Source of the DNA: Candidatus Didemnitutus sp. | GTDB lineage: Bacteria > Verrucomicrobiota > Verrucomicrobiia > Opitutales > Opitutaceae | Direction of reading: 5' to 3' | DNA length: 6,514 nucleotides | Assembly: GCA_030682505.1 (NCBI GenBank) | Contig: JAUXOH010000464.1 | Span: forward strand, 1-6,514 | Shown here: piece after piece, positions 1 to 6,467 of the stretch | Numbering within the stretch: the first letter of the stretch is position 1 | Layout: every line of letters starts with the position of its first letter | Notes under the pieces: model-generated | The model's input: only the letters and a program-made list of their open reading frames with translations | Databases searched by the model: none | What the model was told of the DNA's origin: nothing | Made by a program: the position numbers and the translations under genes

Positions 1-898
1 TGCGCACGCTGCCTTCGATCACGTAGGCCACGCCGAGCTGCCGCGCGACCTCCGGGATCGGCGTGTCCTTGCCCTTGAAATGAAATGCCGAGGTCCGCGC
101 CGTCACCTTCAGTCCCGGCACCTTCGCCAAGACATTGAGCAACTCCTCGCTGATGCCGTCGGAAAAATACTCGTTGTCCTTGTCGTCGGAGAGATTGGCG
201 AAGGCGAGCACGGCGACGGATTTGCCGGCGACGGCAGGAACCGTCGCAGGTGATAGGCTGGAGGCGAGAGGCGCTGGGCTATTGGTGATTGGTGATGGGG
301 TCGCTACTGGTGCGGAGCGGCCGAGCCAGAAATAACTTCCGACTGCAACGGCAGCGAGAGCGAGGACCGCTGGCACCAGCCAAGAGCGGGGGCTCTTTGC
401 AGGAGGGGCTTTATGCCCCGAAGGCTTGGCAGGATCGCGGCGTAAAGCCGCTCCTACAGATTCCGATCCGCCGAGCAACATCCCCACCCTCGCACAAAAT
501 TTCTCCGGAGTCTCGCCGCCGAGCAGTCGCGTCCACTGCACCGCGCGAAATTCCGGCGGCACGTCCGCCCCTCCGTCGCGCGTCGCATCGATCACGACCG
601 GCAGGAGAAATGCCGAGCGCTCCGACATCATGTGCGTGCGCTGCGCCGCAATCCTCCACTCCAATCGAAAATAACCTTCCGAGCGCGCCTGCGTCGCCGC
701 CGAAATGATCGGCACGAAGAGCGCACACGAACCGATCTGCCCGCGAATTTTCTGGTCCCACGCGTCGCCGCCGACGAGTTCGCTTTGGTCGAACCACACC
801 TCGACGCCGGCGGCACGGAGCGCGTTGGCGATGCGCTTGGCCGCCTCCGCATCTTGCGAGGCGTAACTGAGGAAGACCGCTTTGGTGGCGTCGCTCAT
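1..898 (-). CDS. Gene 3 (partial): membrane TIR - TolB-like protein, C terminus outside window
   Basis: The reading frame is open from the ATG at 898 to the window edge, 299 codons, with no stop. The ATG overlaps the gene 2 stop (ATGA), and a GGAG lies 5 bases upstream. Residues 4-140 are a TIR domain (KAVFLSYASQD, FDQSELVGGDAW, YFRLE with E80 as presumed catalytic glutamate). Residues 173-191 are a single TM helix starting WLVPAVLALAAVAV. Residues 226-299 begin a TolB N-terminal/FlgO-like domain that looks closer to the family consensus than gene 1: KSVAVLAFANLSDDKDNEYF, SDGISEELLNVLAKVPGLKV, ARTSAFHFKG, LGVAYVIEGSVR. By analogy with gene 1, TPRs should follow beyond the window; this cannot be seen. 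The linker at 147-167 is encoded by a REP-like inverted pair. Its role is probably a membrane receptor with cytoplasmic TIR output, coupled to genes 1 and 2. Confidence 0.88.
   Translation of the reverse strand, partial: MSDATKAVFLSYASQDAEAAKRIANALRAAGVEVWFDQSELVGGDAWDQKIRGQIGSCALFVPIISAATQARSEGYFRLEWRIAAQRTHMMSERSAFLLPVVIDATRDGGADVPPEFRAVQWTRLLGGETPEKFCARVGMLLGGSESVGAALRRDPAKPSGHKAPPAKSPRSWLVPAVLALAAVAVGSYFWLGRSAPVATPSPITNSPAPLASSLSPATVPAVAGKSVAVLAFANLSDDKDNEYFSDGISEELLNVLAKVPGLKVTARTSAFHFKGKDTPIPEVARQLGVAYVIEGSVR
281..300. repeat. ATTGGTG short tandem repeat inside gene 3
   Basis: Two perfect copies of the 7-mer ATTGGTG (281-287, 288-294) followed by ATGGGG. It encodes part of the serine/proline/asparagine-rich linker after the TM helix (about residues 200-206). 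A related ATTGGTGGTGGATGGGG occurs at the equivalent linker of gene 1. Confidence 0.5.
398..458. repeat. REP-like inverted pair (BIME-like) inside gene 3
   Basis: Two 24-base units face each other, at 398-421 and 435-458, separated by 13 bases and identical at 20 of 24 positions after reverse complementing. Each has a short hairpin (405-419 GGGGC/GCCCC; 437-451 GCGGC/GCCGC) with a 5-base loop. One stem pair differs as G-C in one unit and C-G in the other, a compensatory change. The copy read on the minus strand begins TGTAG, matching the GTAG foot of REP elements used by RAYT transposases; the other has GCAG. The pair encodes residues 147-167 of gene 3, between the TIR domain and the TM helix, without a stop or frameshift. 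Confidence 0.75.
895..898 (-). other. ATGA stop/start overlap between genes 2 and 3
   Basis: The TGA of gene 2 and the ATG of gene 3 overlap in the classic ATGA arrangement, indicating one transcript and coupled translation. Confidence 0.8.
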
Positions 899-3800
899 TT
901 CTTCTCCGGCTCGGCCAGCAGCGCCTTGATCTCCGGGTCGTCGCGGAAGGGTGCCATGCGGGGGTCGATCTGGAAACGCAGGCGGAAGGCCGCGCGGCTT
1001 TCGGGCCGGGTGGCGACGGACTCGCGTAGGAAGGTGAGCGCCGTGGTCCGGTCGCCGATGAGCAGGGAGCCGGGAATGGCGGTGAACCACCAGCCGTTGA
1101 CCATGTCCTGCACATACGGCCGCCGGGAGCCCTCCACCACCCGGCGATGACTGGCCTTCGCCTCCTCCAGACGACCCAGCCCGAGCAAGGTCCAAAATTC
1201 CACCTGGCTGAGGCCGATCCGCGCCGGGTCCGTCTGCCGCATGCGCTGGATCTCGCCCTGGGCCACCTCGTATTGCCGCAGGGCCAGCTCCTTCTTGCCC
1301 TGTAGCTCCAGCAAGGAGGCTTTGAGCAGCGCGGTGGGTCCGGCGTATTCGAAATCCGTGAACCACTTCTGCGGGAAGTCGCGCAACGCCTCCAGGCCCG
1401 TCTCCGGCGCGCCGCCAAAGGCCGCGTAGAGAAAGTAGCTGAAGACCGCCCGCTCGGTGCCGCGCACCCGGTCCGGCACCCGGTCCAGCCAGGCTTTCAT
1501 GCCGGCGAAATCGTTGCGCAGCCCGAATTGCAGCCGGGCTTTCCAGACGATGGCGTTCGGCAGCGGCGCCAGCGCCAAGGTCGCGTCGAGCTCCCGGTCG
1601 AATTCATCATATCGCCCCTGGTCCTTGTAGTTCCGGGCCAGGTCGTAATGGCTCAGCACGTCGTGGGGGAACCGCCGGATGTTTTCCTGCCCCAGGGTGA
1701 TCGCCTCCACCGGGCGGTTCGTGGCGTTGCAGAGATCAGCCAGCAGCCGGCCCGGGCGGGGATTGGAGGGATCGAGCTCCATGGCCCGGCGCAACAATTG
1801 CTCGGTGCGGGCGGTCTCCCCGGTGGCCCGGCTGAAGTGGTAGGTGGCCAGGGCATACATCGCCTCAGGCTCGTTGGGAGCGAGCTGCAACGCCCGCTCG
1901 GCATAGCGTTTCGCCAGCGCGGCCCGCTCGTCGGTCCGGTCAAAACCGCGGCGCATGAACTGGGCCTGCAACCGGGCCATCACGGTCACCGCCTCGATAT
2001 CCGTCGGCGACCGGTCCAGGGCGCGCTTCACCATTTCCTCCGCGAGGGCAAAGTCGTCGGGGATCGCCTCCAGGCCCTCAATGAGGCCGACGGCCTTCTT
2101 CAGTTCCGGATCCTTCGGCCAGTCGCGCTGCGGCTGCGCGACGCGCTCCACCGCCTCGGCGCGGGCCAGCAGCTGTTGGAAGAGCGGGTCGCCGCGGAGC
2201 TTGCTCCAGAGCGGATCGATCCGCAGCAGCGCCGGCGTCAACGGCCAGCGGTTGGACGACGGCGCCTCCAGGAGCTGTTCCAGCAACGGCAGGGCGGCGT
2301 CGACGCGGCCGAGGGCGGCATGGATGCGTACGGACGAGTAGGTCCAGTCGGGCAGCCGGCCTCGCTGGAGTTCGTCGAAGATACGCGCTTCCTGCAGCGC
2401 CGCCTCGGTCTGGCCGGTCCAAGCGAGCAGTTCGCCAAATCGCAGGTGGAGTTCCAAGTCGTTCGGCGCCTCCTGCAGCCGGCGACGCACCACGGCTAGG
2501 CCCGACTCCCAGGCGATGCGCGCCGCTTCGGGGCGGCCGGCCTGATAATGAGCCAAGCCGACGAGCAGGGCCTTCGGTCCGGTATACCAAGCATCGTTGA
2601 CATAGTCTGCAGGCAGCCGATCGAAATCCCGCAAGGCCGCATCGGGCTGCCCAGCCATCAGGTTGACGAGGACGCCGGCCAGCGCGAGGCGCGTCTGCCC
2701 GCGCATGCTCGCCGGCGCCTCCGCCAGCACCTGCTGGGCCTGCGGGATGTCGCCCCGCCAAGTCACTGCCAGCAACGCGAGGCCCGCCACCATGTTGCTG
2801 GACTTGGAAATGCTGATCGACTCGCGCAGGCAACGGTCGGCCTCGGTGAAACGCCGGGAGTAGAAATGGATCAGGTATTGGTCGTAACGCGCGAGCGCCC
2901 GCGACTCCGGCCAGGCGGCGGCCTGCTCGTAAACGGCAAGGGCCTCGTCGAAGCGGTTTGATTGCCGGTAGATCGAACCGAGGCCGAGCAGGAGACGTCC
3001 GTCCTCCGGCGCCAGCGCCAGGCCGCGACGAAACGCCTCCTCGGCTCGGACCGCATCGGTCATCGCGATGCCGCGTCCGAGCGCGAGCCAAGCCTCCGGC
3101 AGATCGGGCGCCAGCTTCACCGCGCGCTCGGCCTGGCTGCGGGCCGTCTCGCGCCGAGAGCTGGAGCGCTCGAAACCGCGGCTGAGATAGGCGCTGTTGA
3201 CGCGCGACGACACCGCCCAGATCTCGCCATCGGTGGCATCCAGCTCGATCGCCCGCTTGATGAGGCCTTCGGCGGCGGCAAAGTCATCTGCGGTGGAATC
3301 GATGGCATCGATCAATGACCGTGCCTTGGCCGCGAGCTGGCGAGCCTCGGAGAGGGTTGGGGTCTGGGGTTTGGGGTCTGGGGTTTGGGTTTGCTGTTTA
3401 TCCGGCGGACCTTGAAACGCCCGCCACAGCGGCACCGCCGCGAACATCAGACCCATGATCGTGCCGAGGATCGGGAAGATCATCCACCAGTGCCAGCGGA
3501 TGGGAGTCTTTTGTAAGGGCGTCGCTTGAGGGCGCCCGCGGGCGTCGTCAAGCAACGCCCCTACATTGCCGGAAAGCAGTCGTGCGACCCGCGCGGCCAG
3601 CTCGCCGGGCGTCTCATCGAGCCGCAGGCGCGTCCACTGCACCTCGCGGAATTTGTCCGGCACGCGCGCGGCGGCGTCGCTGACCTCGCCGATGACGATC
3701 GGGAAAAGAAACGGATGATCGTCGGCCAGCAGATGCGAACGATCCACGGCCAGTTTCCACTCCAGCCGAAAGTAACCCTCGGAGCGGGCATTGGTGTTGG

Positions 3801-3999
3801 CCGAGACGATCGGCACGAACAGCGCACACGACGAAATCTGTCCGCGGATTTTTTTGTCCCACGCGTCCCCGCCCACGAGTTCGTTCTGGTCGAACCAGAC
3901 CTCGACACCCGCGGCGCGCAGCGCCTCAGCAATGCGCTTCGCGGCTTCGGCATCCTGCGACGCGTAGCTGAGAAAAACGGCTTTGGTGGGGTCGCTCAC
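895..3999 (-). CDS. Gene 2: membrane TIR protein with a duplicated TPR module
   Basis: 1034 aa from a GTG start that overlaps the gene 1 stop (GTGA). An in-frame ATG 60 bases upstream would add 20 unrelated residues and overlap gene 1 more, whereas the GTG gives the same SDPTKAVFLSYA start as the paralogues. Residues 4-140 are a TIR domain with FDQNELVGGDAW and YFRLE at 76-80 (E80 presumed catalytic). Over the first 80 residues it is about 75% identical to gene 1 and about 90% to gene 3. The single TM helix is at about 171-192. Unlike its neighbours it has no TolB-like domain. Residues about 224-613 and 633-1029 are two diverged copies of one TPR-rich module, each ending in a DP-x-L-x-DP-x-LL motif. 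The linker at 145-163 is encoded by a REP-like inverted pair and that at 204-215 by a G-rich repeat. It is probably a receptor with a periplasmic TPR sensor; ligand and enzymatic output are unproven. Confidence 0.9.
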   Translation of the reverse strand: MSDPTKAVFLSYASQDAEAAKRIAEALRAAGVEVWFDQNELVGGDAWDKKIRGQISSCALFVPIVSANTNARSEGYFRLEWKLAVDRSHLLADDHPFLFPIVIGEVSDAAARVPDKFREVQWTRLRLDETPGELAARVARLLSGNVGALLDDARGRPQATPLQKTPIRWHWWMIFPILGTIMGLMFAAVPLWRAFQGPPDKQQTQTPDPKPQTPTLSEARQLAAKARSLIDAIDSTADDFAAAEGLIKRAIELDATDGEIWAVSSRVNSAYLSRGFERSSSRRETARSQAERAVKLAPDLPEAWLALGRGIAMTDAVRAEEAFRRGLALAPEDGRLLLGLGSIYRQSNRFDEALAVYEQAAAWPESRALARYDQYLIHFYSRRFTEADRCLRESISISKSSNMVAGLALLAVTWRGDIPQAQQVLAEAPASMRGQTRLALAGVLVNLMAGQPDAALRDFDRLPADYVNDAWYTGPKALLVGLAHYQAGRPEAARIAWESGLAVVRRRLQEAPNDLELHLRFGELLAWTGQTEAALQEARIFDELQRGRLPDWTYSSVRIHAALGRVDAALPLLEQLLEAPSSNRWPLTPALLRIDPLWSKLRGDPLFQQLLARAEAVERVAQPQRDWPKDPELKKAVGLIEGLEAIPDDFALAEEMVKRALDRSPTDIEAVTVMARLQAQFMRRGFDRTDERAALAKRYAERALQLAPNEPEAMYALATYHFSRATGETARTEQLLRRAMELDPSNPRPGRLLADLCNATNRPVEAITLGQENIRRFPHDVLSHYDLARNYKDQGRYDEFDRELDATLALAPLPNAIVWKARLQFGLRNDFAGMKAWLDRVPDRVRGTERAVFSYFLYAAFGGAPETGLEALRDFPQKWFTDFEYAGPTALLKASLLELQGKKELALRQYEVAQGEIQRMRQTDPARIGLSQVEFWTLLGLGRLEEAKASHRRVVEGSRRPYVQDMVNGWWFTAIPGSLLIGDRTTALTFLRESVATRPESRAAFRLRFQIDPRMAPFRDDPEIKALLAEPEKK
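904..907 (-). promoter_or_regulatory. Ribosome binding site of gene 3
   Basis: GGAG sits five bases before the ATG of gene 3, within the last codons of gene 2. It is the only convincing Shine-Dalgarno among the three genes; genes 1 and 2 show none. It supports the ATG at 898 and suggests that gene 3 can recruit ribosomes itself as well as by coupling. Confidence 0.6.
913..2103 (-). repeat. Gene 2 internal module duplication, copy B
   Basis: Residues about 633-1029 of gene 2. Matching anchors are DDFALAEEMVKRALD, RGFDRTDERAALAKRYAERA, YAGPTALL and QIDPRMAPFRDDPEIKALL. The copies have diverged strongly in sequence, so the duplication is old. Confidence 0.7.
2161..3330 (-). repeat. Gene 2 internal module duplication, copy A
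   Basis: Residues about 224-613 of gene 2. It aligns with copy B at several anchors in the same order: DDFAAAEGLIKRAIELD, RGFERSSSRRETARSQAERA, WYTGPKALL, and a closing RIDPLWSKLRGDPLFQQLL. Spacing between anchor pairs is 410 to 417 residues, so the whole module, not only a few TPRs, was duplicated. Confidence 0.7.
3357..3390. repeat. G-rich tandem repeat with G-quadruplex potential inside gene 2
   Basis: Two perfect 14-base copies of TTGGGGTCTGGGGT on the plus strand (3357-3370, 3371-3384) are followed by a partial third. This gives four consecutive GGGG tracts with three-base loops (TCT, TTT, TCT), then another GGG. The plus strand is the template strand of gene 2. It encodes the threonine/proline/glutamine-rich segment at residues 204-215, just after the TM helix. 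Confidence 0.7.
3512..3565. repeat. REP-like inverted pair (BIME-like) inside gene 2
   Basis: Two 27-base arms, 3512-3538 and 3539-3565, abut with no spacer and match at 23 of 27 positions as inverted copies. The junction is the palindrome CGCCCGCGGGCG. Each arm can itself form a hairpin around a CTTGA loop (GGGCG.../...CGCCC). The minus-strand copy has the GTAG foot, the other GTAA. The pair encodes residues 145-163 of gene 2, at the same place after the TIR domain as the different pair in gene 3. Length is 54 bases (18 codons), so the frame is kept. Confidence 0.75.
3996..3999 (-). other. GTGA stop/start overlap between genes 1 and 2
   Basis: The TGA of gene 1 and the GTG start of gene 2 share bases. 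With no Shine-Dalgarno visible upstream, gene 2 translation probably depends on ribosomes terminating on gene 1 (translational coupling; inference). Confidence 0.75.
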
Positions 4000-6326
4000 A
4001 GCGGCTTGGCGGACTTCAGAATTTCCTCGAAGCGCGGGTCGTCTTTCAGTCGCGACCAAAACGGATCGCGGCGGATGCTACCCGGGGTAATGCTGCTGAA
4101 TTCCGCGATGATTTCCCGCAGCAACGCCAGGGCTTCTTCCGGCCGGCCCGCCACAATCAGCACCTTCCCCAGAGGAGAGCGCAAGTTGGATTGATTGAAG
4201 GAGTCGAACGCCATCTGCGCCGCCAAGGCGGCCCGGCCTTCGCGCACCGCCTCCTCGGTCCGGCCCGCCAGCGCCTGCGCCCGGGCGATGTCCAGTTGCA
4301 CCACCGGCTGCTGGCGGGCATTCCAGCTTCGGCTGCGGTAATAGGCGATGGCCTCGTCGGCCCAGCGGGTAGCCTCGCCGCGGCGATCCAGCAACCACGC
4401 CAATTCGGCCCGGTGCAAGGCCACAGGCTCGTTAACCACTCCGCCGACTCCAGGCACCGTTTCCCAGCGCGGATCCTGCAAGAGGCGGTCGGCCTCCGCG
4501 AGGTCGCCCATCCCAAGGGCAAACTGGTAGGCCGCGTTCAATCCCAATCGGTCAGCCTGCAGCGGCGGCAGCGCCGCCAAGCCCCGCCGGTAGGCCGGCA
4601 GGTCGCCATCAAGTTCGTAGGCCGCGTTTATCCTCCAAAGGGAGGTGCTCCCATCTCCGGCCAACATCCCGCGATAGCGGTCAATCAGGGCCACCCCCTG
4701 CGGGTAGCGCCGCAGGCCCATGGTCGTTTCAATCAGCGTAACGATGCCGCGGCTGTCGTTCGGGTTGAGGGCCTCGCACCGCTGCAACCGCGCCAAGGCC
4801 TCATGATATTCGCCGACCCGGCGGTGTGCGAGAGCGATGCGGTATTGCAGCTGCGTATCATTGGGCAAGCCGCGCTCGGCGGCGCGATATTCCGCCAGCG
4901 CGCCGCGCCAGTTATTGTTGCAGGAATACTCGAAGGCACCCTGGGCCAGCCGGACCTCGGGTGAGCCGGGCGCGAGGGCGCGGGCTTTTTCCAATGAGGC
5001 CAGCGCCCGGGCCCGGCGTTCGGGGGTGGGATCAAGCGCCGCAAACCAATACATCTGACCGTGGGAAATCGAGGCCTGCACGTGCGCGAGCGCGAAGGAC
5101 GGATCCATCTCCGCGGCTTGCTCATAGAGAGCGCTGACCCGCTCGTATTCCTCTCTGGGGGAAAAGACCTGCAGGTTCTGATCCAGGATGCGCGCGCGCA
5201 GGTAGAGGTCGTAGGCCGCCTGATTTTCCGTCGGCCGACGGGCGATCAGAGCGCGCTCGTCATTCGTGAGGCTGGCCTTGAGCGCCGTGGAAATTTCCTG
5301 CGTCAGCGCCGCCTGAATCGAGAATACGTCGGTCAGTTCCTTGTTGTAGGTCTCCGCCCAGAGATGCGCGTCGGTGCGGGCATCGATCAGCTGCATGTTG
5401 ATCCGCACGCGATTGCCGGCGCGTTGCACGCTGCCCTCGAGAATGGTGGCGACGCCGAGTTCCTCGGCGATCTTCCGCAGATTGCGCGCGCCGGTCTTGT
5501 AGGGCATCATGGACGTGCGCGAGATCACCTTCAGATCACGGATCTTGGCGAGCGCGGTGATCAGATCGTCGTGCATGCCGTCGGCAAAGAACTCATTTTC
5601 CTTGTCCGCGCTCAGGTTGGCGAAGGGCAGGACGGCGATGGACTTGTCGGAAGAAGTAGCCCGTTCGACAAGCTCAGGGCGGGCAGGGATATTGGTGGTG
5701 GATGGGGCGGCAATGGCTGGCTTCGCCGGCCGCGTGCTCTGCCACCAAAAGTAGCCGGCCACGGCGAGCACCACGGCGGCGAGCGGCCAAACCCACACCC
5801 GCATACCCGCCTCACGGAGCTGCTGCGCCGGAGGTGTCGACTCTTGTGGCGCGCGTGCGCTCGGGGCGCGCTTCACTGGCGCCGCGACGACGGGCGCGGC
5901 GAGCAGACGCCTGACCTGCGCGACAAATTCCGGCGTCGGGCGACCATCGACGAGTTTCGTCCACTGCACGCGGCGGAAGTCCTCGGGCACGAGCGCGGCG
6001 TATTCGTCGGTGTCGTCGATCAGCACCGGCACAAGAAACGCGCGGCCTTCGGCCATGTCGTGCGTGCGATCCACCGCGAGCCGCCACTCCCGGCGAAAAT
6101 AGCCCTCACTCCGGCTCTGCGTGTTGGCCGAGATCACCGGCAGGAAAAGGGCGCAGTCGCGAATTTGCTGGCGGATCTTGCCGTCCCACGAATCGCCGCC
6201 GCGCAGTTCGTGCTGGTCAAACCACACCTCGACGCCGAAGCCGCGCAACGCTTCCGCGATGCGCGTGGCGGCCGCCGCATCTTCATGCGCGTAGGAAAGG
6301 AAGACGGCTTTGGTGGGGTCGCTCAT
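3996..6326 (-). CDS. Gene 1: membrane TIR - TolB-like - TPR receptor-like protein
   Basis: First gene of the operon, 776 aa. Residues 4-140 are a TIR domain: KAVFLSYAHED (beta-A), VEVWFDQHELRGGDSW (BB-loop region), and a YFRRE stretch at 76-80 in the place of the usual WCxxE, making E80 the likely catalytic glutamate. A proline/alanine-rich linker leads to one hydrophobic helix at 177-195, with basic residues on its N side, which favours TIR in the cytoplasm and the C terminus in the periplasm. Residues 229-354 match the TolB N-terminal/FlgO-like family (SIAVLPFANLS, EFFADGMHDDL, LGVATILEGSVQR, DAHLWAETY). From about 395 there are TPR-like helical pairs, ending in a DP-x(n)-DDPRFEEIL motif at 754-770. 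The ATG is chosen because an in-frame TAA lies directly before it and the paralogues start at the same residue. No good Shine-Dalgarno is visible. The ligand and the output reaction are unknown; NAD+ cleavage is inferred from the family. Residues 215-222 are encoded by a dispersed repeat. Confidence 0.9.
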   Translation of the reverse strand: MSDPTKAVFLSYAHEDAAAATRIAEALRGFGVEVWFDQHELRGGDSWDGKIRQQIRDCALFLPVISANTQSRSEGYFRREWRLAVDRTHDMAEGRAFLVPVLIDDTDEYAALVPEDFRRVQWTKLVDGRPTPEFVAQVRRLLAAPVVAAPVKRAPSARAPQESTPPAQQLREAGMRVWVWPLAAVVLAVAGYFWWQSTRPAKPAIAAPSTTNIPARPELVERATSSDKSIAVLPFANLSADKENEFFADGMHDDLITALAKIRDLKVISRTSMMPYKTGARNLRKIAEELGVATILEGSVQRAGNRVRINMQLIDARTDAHLWAETYNKELTDVFSIQAALTQEISTALKASLTNDERALIARRPTENQAAYDLYLRARILDQNLQVFSPREEYERVSALYEQAAEMDPSFALAHVQASISHGQMYWFAALDPTPERRARALASLEKARALAPGSPEVRLAQGAFEYSCNNNWRGALAEYRAAERGLPNDTQLQYRIALAHRRVGEYHEALARLQRCEALNPNDSRGIVTLIETTMGLRRYPQGVALIDRYRGMLAGDGSTSLWRINAAYELDGDLPAYRRGLAALPPLQADRLGLNAAYQFALGMGDLAEADRLLQDPRWETVPGVGGVVNEPVALHRAELAWLLDRRGEATRWADEAIAYYRSRSWNARQQPVVQLDIARAQALAGRTEEAVREGRAALAAQMAFDSFNQSNLRSPLGKVLIVAGRPEEALALLREIIAEFSSITPGSIRRDPFWSRLKDDPRFEEILKSAKPL
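5660..5683 (-). repeat. Dispersed repeat (CCCTGAGCTTGTCGAA type) inside gene 1
   Basis: The minus strand reads CCCTGAGCTTGTCGAA flanked by CCCG and CGGG. I recognise this from memory as a short repeat scattered through many bacterial genomes, often seen in translations as PELVE or, on the other strand, FDKLRAG. Both appear here: ARPELVER at residues 215-222 in the gene 1 frame and FDKLRAG antisense. It lies in the linker between the TM helix and the TolB-like domain. Confidence 0.65.
5691..5707. repeat. ATTGGTG-type tract inside gene 1
   Basis: ATTGGTGGTGGATGGGG in the post-TM linker of gene 1 resembles the ATTGGTG repeat of gene 3 at the same place in the protein. It may be a decayed copy or simple shared ancestry; weak on its own. 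Confidence 0.35.
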
Positions 6327-6334
6327 TTAGTTTT

Positions 6335-6451
6335 TTAACCACGGCGGCACAGAGACCCCCGAGCCCGGAGACCATCCGCAGAATGCAGCCGAAATCCGTT
6401 GGAACCCATTTTCCGTTTCGACCTCGGTGACCTCTGTGTCTCGGTGGTTCA
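6335..6451. repeat. Imperfect inverted repeat of a dispersed intergenic type upstream of gene 1
   Basis: Arms at 6335-6363 and 6423-6451 match at about 21 of 29 positions as inverted copies, both built on ACCAC...CACAGAG...CCGAG. This resembles the ACCACGGAGGCACGGAG-type intergenic repeats found in many bacterial genomes (from memory). The arms are separated by 59 bases. It forms most of the gene 1 leader. Confidence 0.5.
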
Positions 6452-6467
6452 TCCCAGCATCCCGTTC

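Noticed and set aside
398..458. Inverted repeats in the linkers as a CRISPR array or terminator
   Set aside because: Only two inverted units per site, no regular spacers, no T-tract, and they lie inside open coding frames.
411..1418. 335-codon minus-strand open frame across the gene 2/gene 3 junction
   Set aside because: Out of frame with both genes; very arginine-rich product typical of shadow frames.
1528..2499. 323-codon plus-strand open frame opposite gene 2
   Set aside because: Antisense to the TPR-coding frame; low-complexity arginine/glycine-rich product with no motif.
4000..4059. Upstream ATG start for gene 2, adding 20 residues
   Set aside because: The added residues have no match in the paralogues and extend the overlap with gene 1; the GTG at 3999 gives the conserved start.
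5061..6338. 425-codon plus-strand open frame opposite the TIR part of gene 1
   Set aside because: Antisense shadow in GC-rich DNA; no recognisable domain, and the minus-strand frame has clear TIR, TM and TolB-like features.
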